Below, piece by piece: positions 1 through 8,419 of a stretch of 64,000 bases of DNA (the first letter of the stretch is position 1; the number at the start of each line of letters is the position of its first letter). Below the pieces are notes generated by a model, which did no database searches, was not told the origin of the DNA, and worked only from the letters and a program-made list of their open reading frames with translations. Source of the DNA: Bacteroidota bacterium. GTDB lineage: Bacteria; Bacteroidota; Bacteroidia; Bacteroidales; Tenuifilaceae. The translations under genes were made by a program, and so were the position numbers. The stretch covers positions 35,160 through 99,159 of the forward strand of contig JAKQKB010000076.1 in assembly GCA_029560875.1 (NCBI GenBank), written 5' to 3'.

Positions 1-897
1 TCCATCCAGGTGGCTGCTCACAGCAATGCGTCCACCCATGCTGATATTATTGCCGAAGGCAATATGGATTGTACCAAATACCTTTTCGTCCTCAAGGATT
101 TCGCCGGTTAGGATAGCCTTGTAGTTTGTGCCAATACCAAATTCTGCAACGGCTCTAGCGTCGCGTCCAACCTTGTCTACCATAGCGGCAAGTTGCTCGG
201 CCTGTTTACCGCCAGTAATGCTTTCGGCATAACCGTTAACAATTTCAATGGTGATTGGTGTTTCAATCATTCCTATTCCGGCCATAGAGCCATCAATTAT
301 AAGCTTGCCATTGGTTTGGTCTTCCCAAGGAGCAAGGTAAACCTCACCCGAAGGTAAGTTGCCACTCTCGCCCTTATTGCGCATAACGCCCTTGCTAGGA
401 AGAATCTTACGGTCTTTAACAGGCATTACTACATTTGTCCCTTTTTCAGTGACAACCTTGATGGTGCTAACGCCAACCAGCTTTGCTGCAATAAAATCGG
501 TTAAGGCGATAATCTTTTCGTAATCCGCATTAAGGCAGCGCACCATAGTATCGATATTGATACCAGGCATTGTGCCAAAACGAACGCCCAAAGCAGCCGC
601 CTCGCGACGAGCATTGGTGTGAGTTAATGACATTTCGGTGGGACAAACAACAACATCTACTGCCTTCATCATGGCAGAAACAGAGGCCGGAGGCTCCTGC
701 CCATTAATTTCGCGCGATTTTATCTCAACCAGAATGGATTCCTGGCAAAGTTCCTTACCTGCTTCGTGAAGTGCTAAGCCTATTTCGCGTTTTATCTCGT
801 CGGTAACAATAAGCAGCGTTTCGGTTTTTTGAAGTCCCATACAATCGCGAAGCGCAATTATTGAGGCATCTCTGAGGTCTTTATCGGTGTAATTCAT
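1..897 (-). CDS. M29-type aminopeptidase, C-terminal part cut by window edge
   Basis: Reading the reverse strand from the ATG at 897 gives 299 open codons that run off the left edge, so the C terminus is missing. The translation begins MNYTDKDLRDASIIALRDCM and carries HTNARREAAALGVRFGTMPG about 85-105 residues in. Near the edge it has HIAFGNNISMGG followed by SSHLD. This pattern (FGTMPG, then the late His and Asp metal ligands) fits the leucyl aminopeptidase/aminopeptidase T group of clan M29, metal-dependent cytosolic exopeptidases that release N-terminal residues from peptides. No signal peptide is seen. The nearest gene upstream is on the same strand but 228 bases away, so it is probably transcribed alone. 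The family assignment is from motif memory; the missing end prevents a check of all metal ligands. Confidence 0.8.
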   Translation of the reverse strand, partial: MNYTDKDLRDASIIALRDCMGLQKTETLLIVTDEIKREIGLALHEAGKELCQESILVEIKSREINGQEPPASVSAMMKAVDVVVCPTEMSLTHTNARREAAALGVRFGTMPGINIDTMVRCLNADYEKIIALTDFIAAKLVGVSTIKVVTEKGTNVVMPVKDRKILPSKGVMRNKGESGNLPSGEVYLAPWEDQTNGKLIIDGSMAGIGMIETPITIEIVNGYAESITGGKQAEQLAAMVDKVGRDARAVAEFGIGTNYKAILTGEILEDEKVFGTIHIAFGNNISMGGRIAVSSHLDG

Positions 898-969
898 AAT
901 TCAATTTATTTGGATGCAAAATAAACATTTTTTTGAGATTAGAGGCCGAGTTCTGCTGTATGGCATACT

Positions 970-1064
970 ATCCGAGTTTTTACTCGGATTAAAGAATGTG
1001 CAGCATAGAATTGCGATGCACGGTATGCCCATTCTAGGCATGGTACAGATTTTTTGCATCGCAA
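970..1064. repeat. REP-like palindromic element, copy 1
   Basis: Two nested palindromes fill the 228-base gap. An 8-bp stem (ATCCGAGT, loop TTTT, ACTCGGAT) lies at 970-989. A perfect 10-bp inverted repeat TTGCGATGCA / TGCATCGCAA lies at 1011-1020 and 1055-1064, with a 34-base loop that contains a small ATGCC/GGCAT hairpin. The same two parts, in the other order, recur at 46580-46672, and one part recurs near 62100. This points to a dispersed REP/BIME-like family. No coding signal was seen here. Confidence 0.6.
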
Positions 1065-1125
1065 AGGAAGTGGATGGTAAGTATCACGCGTCAGGAGGCG
1101 CTCGATAGCGTTGGGATAACGATGG

Positions 1126-1935
1126 TTATGACCCAAACTTCCCGTAACGTTCATACTTCGAAAAAAGCAACAACATCTTTTTCCCATTCTTCTCGAACGG
1201 ATAGTAATACTTATAATTATTCTTCTCTGTCCAGAAATAACTCCCGGTTTTGCCCTTTTCAAAAACCTCAAGCAAATAATCACAATCGTTCATACTGCAT
1301 TTGTAGAACGAATTGTCGAAGTACGGTTTTTTTAACGATTCTTTGGTTGTCCAACCCGAAATTTCGAGAAATACAGTTTCATCCTTGTACTTTGCCGATG
1401 TTAGTATGGTAATTGTTGGAAATTCTTCCTTTTGATTCGACAGAACATTAAGAAATTCGGGAATCTTGCCGAGTTGGGCGGTGTCCTGTATGGATAGGGT
1501 TAGTTCCTCTATGGATTTCTCGTAGCGGGCTATCAAATCCTCGGCCTCGTTAACCAACTTTGCCTTCTCGTTCTGGCGCGATAGGTAATCGCCAACAAAA
1601 AGGAATGCAATAAGTAGCGTAACTACTAGGCAACTTGTGTAGATTACCTTTTTGGTGATTATTGATTTAGAATCATCCAGTTTCATTTCTTGAATTCTGC
1701 TGTCGGCAATAAGGCTGATATTAAGGCTTATACTTAGAATTGCAGCACAGGCCACAAGTACAAATGCAAAGCCTATGGCTGCAAAGAAAAACTCCGATGT
1801 TTGACTGGTAAACACGTTTAAATCGAAAGTTACAGATACTATAAACCCAATAAACCAAAGAATAATAAGCGCTATGGTTCCTAGCATTATCCAAGTGGTT
1901 AGGTTCGATATTTTTACTTTTAGGGATTGTTTCAT
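1126..1935 (-). CDS. Membrane protein of unknown function with three TM segments
   Basis: This 269-residue protein was not recognised. It has three hydrophobic segments (about residues 13-37, 48-75 and 95-113), then a charged stretch of about 40 residues rich in Glu, Leu and Lys that could form a coiled coil, and then a soluble C-terminal region of about 120 residues with several aromatic residues. The topology suggests an inner-membrane protein with its C-terminal domain on one side of the membrane. The start ATG at 1935 is followed by a basic stretch (KQSLKVK), normal for a membrane protein. It is flanked by a repeat element on one side and a possible mobile unit on the other, so neighbours give no functional hint. 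Confidence 0.6.
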   Translation of the reverse strand: MKQSLKVKISNLTTWIMLGTIALIILWFIGFIVSVTFDLNVFTSQTSEFFFAAIGFAFVLVACAAILSISLNISLIADSRIQEMKLDDSKSIITKKVIYTSCLVVTLLIAFLFVGDYLSRQNEKAKLVNEAEDLIARYEKSIEELTLSIQDTAQLGKIPEFLNVLSNQKEEFPTITILTSAKYKDETVFLEISGWTTKESLKKPYFDNSFYKCSMNDCDYLLEVFEKGKTGSYFWTEKNNYKYYYPFEKNGKKMLLLFSKYERYGKFGS

Positions 1936-1994
1936 GGTTGTTTAATTTGTTTTGATTGCTGACTATTTTATCTCAGAAATAATGAATAATTTAA

Positions 1995-2441
1995 CCACAA
2001 AGTCGCTCAAAGTAAATCTTAAAGGCACTCAAAGGAAAATCATAAGACTACTCTTTTTATACCATCTTTTAAGTGTCTTACGTTGAAGTTTACTAATAAG
2101 CCTAATTTGCAGTTTGATAATTTTAAGTAGGTTAAAATTTGTGCTAAATGAATATCCGATAATGAATCAACTGCTTTTATCTCAATGATTATGCTATTCT
2201 CAACAATTAAATCAATTCGGTATCCCGTTTCTAATTTTACTTTTTTGTATACTAATGGCAATGCTTTTTGTTTTTCAACTTTTAAACCGATTTTATTCAA
2301 TTCATAGTAAAGACATTCTTCGTATGCGCTTTCAAGTAATCCAGGTCCAAGTGCGGTATGAACTTGAAAAGAACAGTCCAAAATCTTTTTAAATATTTCC
2401 TCAATATTCATTTTTGACATTTACTTTGGGCTACTTTGTGG
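1995..2441. mobile_element. GxxExxY gene framed by 23-bp inverted repeats (possible mobile unit)
   Basis: The sequence at 1995-2017 and the reverse complement of 2419-2441 are 23-mers that match at 21 positions (both begin CCACAAAGT and end CAAAGTAAAT). Outside the right copy lies a second related stretch, CCTTTGTTGCCTTCGTGGTAA (2445-2465 region), and inside the left copy lies another CACTCAAAGG unit, so each end holds tandem versions of an ACCACAAAG/GCACAAAGG motif. The only gene between them is the GxxExxY gene. From memory, GxxExxY genes often occur in many copies with such flanks in Bacteroidota and other phyla. Movement is inferred, not shown. Confidence 0.55.
2040..2420 (-). CDS. GxxExxY family protein
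   Basis: The 126-residue protein matches the GxxExxY family: the name motif appears as GLLESAY near residue 30, and a PD-(D/E)XK-like core follows (GYRIDLIVE, then IIEIKAV at about residues 70-85). Length fits the family (about 125). The fold suggests a small nuclease-like protein, but activity for this family is not established. Two starts are possible: ATG at 2420, whose codon lies inside the right inverted repeat, or the fourth residue's ATG at 2411 (MNIEEIF), which begins more like other members. The gene is flanked by imperfect inverted repeats and is likely an independent insertion between its neighbours. Confidence 0.9.
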   Translation of the reverse strand: MSKMNIEEIFKKILDCSFQVHTALGPGLLESAYEECLYYELNKIGLKVEKQKALPLVYKKVKLETGYRIDLIVENSIIIEIKAVDSLSDIHLAQILTYLKLSNCKLGLLVNFNVRHLKDGIKRVVL

Positions 2442-2481
2442 AGACCTTTGTTGCCTTCGTGGTAAAAAAAAATCTTATGAA

Positions 2482-3408
2482 TTACCATATCGGATTCACA
2501 AACCCATTCTTCCTTATTAGGTTATATGCGGTTAGGCCAATATATGTTACCACAAAATTTAACCCCGAGATTATTGAGGCAAATACAAACAGAGCCCCAA
2601 ATGTGCCAACCCACTTGTTTATGCCTGTAGCGTAACTTTCCAGCTTAAAGTAGCTCCACCAGCTGCCAAAGTGTGCGCTTACGCCTGTGGCCTCAAGGCT
2701 AAGTATAATAATGTTAAACACCAAGAAGAAAATTACCAGCGTTAGCAACCCGCGCCAAGCACCCTTAATATCGGGAGGGCTTAGCTCCATATGCGATGAG
2801 ATACACATTGAGAGGTACAGGAATATCCAGAACTTATAATCGGCAAAGTTGCTTTTGCGGAACAGCGCGCTAAGTGTGTTCAGCGTGGAGTCCCATAGCG
2901 AGCCAAGCACTCCAGTCCACTCGCCACGTACACCACGCACTAGGCTTTTGCTTTGCTCCTCAATGGACGAGAATACATCGGTGTTGTTGGGTACTAAAAA
3001 GTACAGCAGCGCGTACAGAACCATCGCACCAAAAATTATTGGCCCCACGCCAATAAAGAAATTGCCAATTTTTTGGTAGGTGCTTTTGGTATCGTAGGAG
3101 TGGTTAACGTAGCCTATGGTTCCATCGGTGGAGTTGGGGCTGTAAAGTTTCATTTCGGTTATCTTATGGCGGAAAATCAGGCAGAATATTGCGTGTCCTA
3201 GCTCGTGGATTGGTGTGCCAATCCAGCCTGTAATAACAATATCGAGCGTTGTACCTGCTGTTTTAACGTATGTAACACGGGTAAAGCGTGCAAAGAGGTA
3301 AAGTATCAACCCGAAAATAAAAAGTAATCCTAAAAGCCAAGTTAACTGGCTGAATGTGGTAATAATAACAAGTTTTAGGAATTCGAGAAATGAGTTAAAA
3401 TCGCCCAT
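2482..3408 (-). CDS. M50-like membrane metalloprotease family protein
   Basis: A 308-residue membrane protein with a zinc-binding HELGH motif at residues 68-72, placed in GTPIHELGHAIF inside or next to a hydrophobic segment, as in site-2-type (M50) proteases. About six hydrophobic segments are visible: one before the motif (13-40), one around it, and others near 115-140, 190-205, 220-245 and 270-300. The classical second motif of M50 enzymes (an Asp in NxxPxxxLDG) is not obvious, so it may belong to a divergent M50-like group or lack protease activity. It would act in the inner membrane. The gene stands alone between a GxxExxY unit and a repeat-filled gap. Confidence 0.7.
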   Translation of the reverse strand: MGDFNSFLEFLKLVIITTFSQLTWLLGLLFIFGLILYLFARFTRVTYVKTAGTTLDIVITGWIGTPIHELGHAIFCLIFRHKITEMKLYSPNSTDGTIGYVNHSYDTKSTYQKIGNFFIGVGPIIFGAMVLYALLYFLVPNNTDVFSSIEEQSKSLVRGVRGEWTGVLGSLWDSTLNTLSALFRKSNFADYKFWIFLYLSMCISSHMELSPPDIKGAWRGLLTLVIFFLVFNIIILSLEATGVSAHFGSWWSYFKLESYATGINKWVGTFGALFVFASIISGLNFVVTYIGLTAYNLIRKNGFVNPIW

Positions 3409-3494
3409 AGGTTAGTGGTTAGAGTTTGGTGACTCTAAGATAGATAATTTTAGTTTGAAAATAAGGAGAATTTGAGAATTTGAAATGGTACGGA

Positions 3495-3600
3495 GGTGGA
3501 ATGTTGGAGGAATGGAGGAATGGAGAGATGGAGTAATGGAGTAATGGAGTGTTGGAGTTTTGCTCCAATCATCCAAATCTCCATCAATCCTTTTATGTCA
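3495..3600. repeat. TGGAG-type intergenic repeat, copy 1
   Basis: A run of near-identical 7-10 base units (TGGAGGAA, TGGAGAGA, TGGAGTAA, TGGAGTGT) is followed after a short TTTTGC spacer by a partial complement (CTCCAATCATCCAAATCTCCATCAATCC). The two arms can pair into a long imperfect hairpin. Related tracts occur at about 23110, 30215, 30625, 50970 and 53862, always between genes. Confidence 0.6.
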
Positions 3601-3637
3601 CTTTTTGGGTCACTTGTCACCTGTCACCTGTCACCAA

Positions 3638-5473
3638 CTACAACCCCAAAAACACATCTTGATAAACATAGAAGAAAGCGCTTGCTTTATCGGTTGTTTT
3701 TTCGGTTTCAACTCCATTCTGCATGATGTATTGGCGGCTTACGTGGTCGTAAATAATGGTATCGGTGGCCGATACAAAGCCGTAACCGTTGTTAAATGCA
3801 TAGTACGCGAATGGTTGTGTGTGCTGGTTAAGGATGTCTTTGGAGAATACGAAACTAGAATGGTTCAAGTTTAATTGATTTAGTAGCGTTGAGGCTAAGT
3901 CAATCTGCGAGCAAACTTTATCAATCCTTGCTGGTTCGGTATTTAATGCGCCACCTAGCCAAAGCATAGGAATGGAAAATTTATCGGTAGAGTAGTTTGT
4001 GCTTTTTCCCAAGTGTCTGTGTCCGTGGTCGGCAATAAGTATAAAAAGTGTGTTGTTGTACCAATCGCGTTTTTTTGCGTCGGCAAAGAAGTTGCCCAGG
4101 CTGCTATCAGTGTAAAAAGCAGAACTTAAGAATTGGTTAACCTCCTCTGTTCCTGGGTATTTTGATTTTGTAGGGATTTCGAAAGGTTCGTGGTTGCTCA
4201 GTGTAAAAAACATCTTGAAGAATGGTCCTTTGGCAGTATCGATATCGTTTAAAAGATACTTGAAAACGTGTTCATCGTGAACGCCCCACTTGGAATTGCG
4301 GTAGTTACGTGGAAAATCATCCTGAGTAATAATTCTGCTAAACTTTGCTGAGTATAGGTACGAACGGATATTGGCGAAATCGGGGTCGCCACCGTAGTAG
4401 AATGATGCGTTATAGCCAGCATCAACAAGTGCCCCGCTAATGGTTGCTAGTTTTCGGGACTTTGTTGGGTATTTTATAACCGATTGTGTTGGTTGTGCAG
4501 GAAATCCTGAAACTATGGCAATAATACCCTTATCGCTGCGGTCGCCACTCGATATCATTTTGGTGAAGAATAGACCTTCGTTACTTAGCGCATTGAAGTT
4601 AGGAGTAACACCCTCTTTCCCACCAAGTGTTTCAATTAACTTAGAGCTGAAACTCTCTAACATAATCAACACAATGTTTGGTCTGTCCGTTCTAAGAACC
4701 TTAGTAGAATCGGGATTATTCTGCATTAGTTCAGCGAAAAGAGCCTGCGCTTTTTCTTTTCCAATGGAATCGGGATATCGCTTATTCATTTTACCCGATT
4801 TTGAGATGGAATACATCATATTCCAGGGGGCATTCAACGCAGCGTGATTACAGTATGTATTAGAGCTGAAATAAACCTTTCCTGGATTCATTGGAGCAAT
4901 TCCCAAGCCTCCGCGTATAGGTAGAATCATAGTTCCTGCAATAACAATAAAAATAGGAGCGTACCACCATTTTCCGTTTTCAACCCTATTTAATGTGCTA
5001 GCAATCCATTTCCTATAAGCCCAATAAAGGCCAATAATAGTGAGAATTGTAACTATCACAAAAATGATAATCATAAAGGTTTCCATTGATGCCATTGCTT
5101 CTTTGGGTGTTTTAAGGTAGAGCAGGGGAGTTGCATCAATCCGAAAGCCCCAGTTACGGTAAAGTTCAATGTCGGAAATCGATATAAGAGATATTATTGT
5201 AAGTAAAAGTATAGTTTGAAATGCAAGGTAACCCTTTAGCCATTTTTTGTTTGCAAGGAGTAGGATTCCTATAAATATTGATGTTAGAAGTGTTATATAT
5301 CCTGTTAACGATAAATCCATCCATGCACCACGTACTATAATGTTGACGAAATCATTAAAAGTAATCTGTAGGGTTTGTTTTAACTGGTAAACCATAAATG
5401 CTAGGCGAAATAAGGCAAATGTAAGCATCCAGAAGATGGAATATTTTAGTATAAAAAGGAGTCTGTTCTTCAT
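3638..5473 (-). CDS. LtaS/MdoB-like membrane sulfatase-family enzyme
   Basis: The 611-residue protein has about five TM helices in its first 190 residues, followed by an extracytoplasmic alkaline phosphatase superfamily domain. Key pieces are NIVLIMLESFSSKL (metal-binding Glu), SGDRSDKG (the position of the catalytic nucleophile, here Ser rather than the Thr usual in LtaS), a GVHDEHVF motif, FFTLSNHEPF and LFILIADHGHRH near residue 520 (Asp and His metal ligands). The layout matches lipoteichoic acid synthase/phosphoglycerol transferase family members of Bacteroidota, which have no lipoteichoic acid, so the acceptor is probably another envelope glycan or lipid. It stands alone and is divergent from the isoaspartyl peptidase gene. 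Confidence 0.87.
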   Translation of the reverse strand: MKNRLLFILKYSIFWMLTFALFRLAFMVYQLKQTLQITFNDFVNIIVRGAWMDLSLTGYITLLTSIFIGILLLANKKWLKGYLAFQTILLLTIISLISISDIELYRNWGFRIDATPLLYLKTPKEAMASMETFMIIIFVIVTILTIIGLYWAYRKWIASTLNRVENGKWWYAPIFIVIAGTMILPIRGGLGIAPMNPGKVYFSSNTYCNHAALNAPWNMMYSISKSGKMNKRYPDSIGKEKAQALFAELMQNNPDSTKVLRTDRPNIVLIMLESFSSKLIETLGGKEGVTPNFNALSNEGLFFTKMISSGDRSDKGIIAIVSGFPAQPTQSVIKYPTKSRKLATISGALVDAGYNASFYYGGDPDFANIRSYLYSAKFSRIITQDDFPRNYRNSKWGVHDEHVFKYLLNDIDTAKGPFFKMFFTLSNHEPFEIPTKSKYPGTEEVNQFLSSAFYTDSSLGNFFADAKKRDWYNNTLFILIADHGHRHLGKSTNYSTDKFSIPMLWLGGALNTEPARIDKVCSQIDLASTLLNQLNLNHSSFVFSKDILNQHTQPFAYYAFNNGYGFVSATDTIIYDHVSRQYIMQNGVETEKTTDKASAFFYVYQDVFLGL

Positions 5474-5693
5474 TTTGAGTTACTTAAATTGATTTTCGAG
5501 TGCAAACCTAATTAATTTTAGAATATTTTTTAGGATATTTTTTGATATCAATATGTAATCTCAAGTCTCATTAAGCACTAGACCTTCCAAATTCTGTAGG
5601 ACTTGGAAGCATCTAGAAGATTAGTTGCCCAAGCTATGATGTACCAAATATGTTAAAATCAGAACAAATCATACAACCTATTATCTTCCTTAC

Positions 5694-5701
5694 TATTTTT
5701 G
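5694..5701 (+). promoter_or_regulatory. Likely -7 box (TATTTTTG) for the isoaspartyl peptidase gene
   Basis: TATTTTTG fits the Bacteroidota -7 consensus TAnnTTTG exactly and lies 20 bases before the ATG at 5722. No clear TTTG/TTG -33 element is seen at the expected distance. The rest of the 248-base divergent gap holds a small hairpin (CTTCCAA at 5584-5590 with TTGGAAG at 5603-5609) and nothing else that I recognise. Confidence 0.45.
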
Positions 5702-5721
5702 AGAAACCTTAACCCATAACT

Positions 5722-6678
5722 ATGAAACCTTTTAAAACAATACTATCCTTCATTGTTATAATTCTTTTAGCCAACTCATTACTTGCACAAAAGTGGAGTA
5801 TTGTCCTGCATGGTGGTGCAGGTGGTATGAAAAAAGAGAACTTTACACAGGAACAGATAGATAACTACCAAGCAGAGCTACTTAAAGCATTAGAAATTGG
5901 AAAAAATATTCTTATCAATGGCGGAACTAGTCTCGATGCTGTTGAGCAGGTTGTCCGATACTTGGAGGATTGCCCATTGTTTAACGCAGGCAAGGGCGCT
6001 GTTTTTACGCACGATGGTAAGAATGAACTTGATGCAGCCATAATGGACGGAAGAAATCTTATGGCTGGTGCCATAGCAGGTGTTGGCGATATAAAGAACC
6101 CAATTTCTACTGCGCGGTTGGTTATGGAAAAATCAGCCCATGTAATGATCGTAGGTAAGGGAGCATCGGATTTTGCTAGGAGTATGGGTGCAGAGATGGT
6201 TGATAGTAGTTACTTTTTCACTCAATCCCGATGGAACGATTTGCAAAAATATCTTGATAAAGAGAAAATGGGAACAGTTGGTTGCGTTGCGCTCGATATT
6301 CACGGAAACCTTGCGGCGGCAACATCAACTGGTGGAATGACTAATAAGCGCTACAATCGAGTTGGTGATGCTCCAGTAATTGGAGCTGGAACCTATGCTA
6401 ATAATGCAACCTGTGCAGTTTCAGCAACTGGTCATGGCGAGTTCTTTATCCGTTACACTGTTGCACACGATATTTCTGCACTAATGGAGTATAAAGGTAT
6501 GAGTTTGGTCGATGCTGTTAATCTGGTAATCAACGGTAAACTTGAAAAAGTTGATGGCCGTGGAGGTGTAATTGCGGTGGATAAGGATGGAAATGTTTGT
6601 ATTGATATGAATACTACCGGAATGTTTAGGGCTTACGAAAAATCGACGGGAGAAAAGGGTGTGGAAATTTTTAAGTAA
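5722..6678 (+). CDS. Secreted isoaspartyl peptidase / L-asparaginase (Ntn hydrolase)
   Basis: A 318-residue protein with a signal peptide (residues 1-22, ending LLAQ) and then WSIVLHGGAGG, the hallmark start of type 2 asparaginases. The autocleavage site is GTVGCVALD with Thr185 as the new N-terminal nucleophile of the beta subunit. Downstream are STGGMTNKRYNRVGDAPVIG and TYANN, which form the substrate pocket. Members cleave isoaspartyl dipeptides and often L-asparagine. Length is normal. The signal peptide implies periplasmic or outer-envelope action, in line with the other exported peptidases nearby. The next gene starts 110 bases downstream. Confidence 0.93.
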   Translation: MKPFKTILSFIVIILLANSLLAQKWSIVLHGGAGGMKKENFTQEQIDNYQAELLKALEIGKNILINGGTSLDAVEQVVRYLEDCPLFNAGKGAVFTHDGKNELDAAIMDGRNLMAGAIAGVGDIKNPISTARLVMEKSAHVMIVGKGASDFARSMGAEMVDSSYFFTQSRWNDLQKYLDKEKMGTVGCVALDIHGNLAAATSTGGMTNKRYNRVGDAPVIGAGTYANNATCAVSATGHGEFFIRYTVAHDISALMEYKGMSLVDAVNLVINGKLEKVDGRGGVIAVDKDGNVCIDMNTTGMFRAYEKSTGEKGVEIFK

Positions 6679-6789
6679 CTTATAACATTAACTATATTTC
6701 CTTGTTATAATAAGAAATAGCCGTAATTTTGATTGATAATTTGCTGTATAGAATAACGAACTACAAACCATTAAACCAAATAAATAGCC

Positions 6790-7305
6790 ATGGCACTATC
6801 CGTTCACAGTCAGGATGCAAAAAGTAAAGGACAAATTGAAATTTTTTTCCTTCATTTCTTTTTTGCACTAGTAATGATGGCAATACTCCTACTAATTATT
6901 CAATTGATTGGAGGTGCATTAACTTGGGATAATTATTCAAAATACTATATTATATTGATTCCAATAACGGTCATTCTTCCTTTAATTATTGCAGTTACAA
7001 CTGCATTTTCATATAAAAAGGTTATCTTAACCATTTCGCCGTTAGCAAATCTTAACCAAGAAAAGTTGAAAGAGTTTTTCTTTAAGGAGGATTACAAGGC
7101 TGTTAAACAGGCCGATGGTAAAGTTGTATTTGAGCGGGCACGATTATTACCTCGTTTTTTAAGCCTTAACTTCGATAAGCCTTATATTGAGATAACTTCT
7201 ACCGAGGCAAAAGTTTATATGCTCAAGCGATTATCGTTAGTTTTGATTCCTCAAATTCAAATGGGTAAACGTTTCGAAATTAATCCAGACCAACACAATG
7301 CATAG
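6790..7305 (+). CDS. Small membrane protein of unknown function
   Basis: A 171-residue protein with two strong TM helices (about residues 20-45 and 53-75) and then a soluble domain of about 95 residues. I do not recognise a family. Its stop overlaps the start of the next gene by 8 bases, the usual sign of translational coupling, so it is probably expressed with the D-threonine-aldolase-like enzyme. Nothing in the sequence suggests a catalytic role. It could be a membrane anchor or an unrelated small protein sharing the transcript. Confidence 0.7.
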   Translation: MALSVHSQDAKSKGQIEIFFLHFFFALVMMAILLLIIQLIGGALTWDNYSKYYIILIPITVILPLIIAVTTAFSYKKVILTISPLANLNQEKLKEFFFKEDYKAVKQADGKVVFERARLLPRFLSLNFDKPYIEITSTEAKVYMLKRLSLVLIPQIQMGKRFEINPDQHNA

Positions 7306-8392
7306 ACTTCCATTTCTTCTTTTAGATACCGATACTTGTAAAAGAAATATTGATAGAATGGCCTCCAAGGCCATTCTGCATAAATTGGTATTACGTCCAC
7401 ATTTTAAAACTCATCAAAGTGCTCAAATTGCCGAATGGTTTCGCAATTTTGGCGTAAACAGTTGCACTGTTTCATCGGTAAAAATGGCCGAGTACTTTGC
7501 CAATGCCGGATGGACAGATATTACAATTTCATTCCCAGTTAATCCTTTCGAGGTTGACGCCATAAATAGCTTGGCTAAAAAGGTAAGTTTAAATGTGATT
7601 TTTTCATCGGCATCCAATCTGCTGAAATCCATTAACCAGTTAAAGGAAAATATTGGGGTTTTTATTGAGATAGATGTTGGGCATAACCGTTCTGGGCTCA
7701 GTCCTGATAATACTCGCGAAATTGCTCTGATGGTTAACCAGATTGAGGGAAATTCAAGTTTGAAGTTTAAAGGATTCCTAAGTCACGCAGGCCATACCTA
7801 CAAGGCAACGTCAACCGATGAGGTTCTAAAAATTCATCGCGATTCGTTGAGCAAGTTAACCAAGCTAAAGGCATTTTGGAAGGAATCGCATCCCGATATT
7901 GTTGTATCGTACGGCGATACCCCTTCGTGTTCCATTGCCGATGAATTTTGGGGAGTTGACGAGATTCGTCCTGGGAACTTCGTTTTTTATGATGTTATGC
8001 AGAGTCAAATAGGTTCGTGTACCATAAGTGATATTGCTGTAGCAATGATTTGTCCGGTGGTTGATATCAACCAGAGTAGGCGAGAGGCTGTAATACATTG
8101 CGGAGCGGTTCATCTATCAAAGGATAATATCAAACTACCGAATGAAGAAACTTCATTCGGCGTGGTTTGTGGTTTTGATGGAAATGCTTGGGGCGAGCCA
8201 CTTGAGGGTTTGTACGTTAAATCGTTAAGTCAGGAGCACGGACTTATTTCATTTCCCAATGAGTTTCCATTCAAAGTAGGCGATTTAGTGGCCATACTCC
8301 CCATTCACAGCTGCCTTACTGTTGATTTGATGGGCGAGATTAAACTAAACGATGGCTCTACAATCCAAACAATGAGACAGCACACGTTTTGA
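7298..8392 (+). CDS. PLP-dependent D-threonine aldolase / D-serine dehydratase-like enzyme
   Basis: A 364-residue alanine-racemase-fold protein. It opens with PFLLLDTDT and carries the PLP lysine Lys37 in RPHFKTHQ. The barrel contains EIDVGHNRSG (near residue 125) and YGDTPS (about 205). The C-terminal domain has HCGAVHLSKD and LPIHSCLTVDL, where His and Cys normally bind a divalent metal in the DSD1/D-threonine aldolase group. The family acts on D-beta-hydroxy amino acids, giving glycine plus aldehyde or pyruvate plus ammonia. The substrate cannot be read from the sequence. It overlaps the preceding membrane-protein gene by 8 bases and is 27 bases before the M64 peptidase gene, suggesting one transcript. 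Confidence 0.88.
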   Translation: MHRLPFLLLDTDTCKRNIDRMASKAILHKLVLRPHFKTHQSAQIAEWFRNFGVNSCTVSSVKMAEYFANAGWTDITISFPVNPFEVDAINSLAKKVSLNVIFSSASNLLKSINQLKENIGVFIEIDVGHNRSGLSPDNTREIALMVNQIEGNSSLKFKGFLSHAGHTYKATSTDEVLKIHRDSLSKLTKLKAFWKESHPDIVVSYGDTPSCSIADEFWGVDEIRPGNFVFYDVMQSQIGSCTISDIAVAMICPVVDINQSRREAVIHCGAVHLSKDNIKLPNEETSFGVVCGFDGNAWGEPLEGLYVKSLSQEHGLISFPNEFPFKVGDLVAILPIHSCLTVDLMGEIKLNDGSTIQTMRQHTF

Positions 8393-8419
8393 TTTAAATC
8401 ATAACTAATTACAGTAAAA

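Noticed and set aside
3495..3600. CRISPR array suggested by regular short repeats
   Set aside because: The units are 7-10 bases with no spacers, and no cas genes are present.
3496..3874. Open frames across the repeat tract
   Set aside because: They translate the TGGAG repeats and the opposite strand of the LtaS-like gene; no coding sense.
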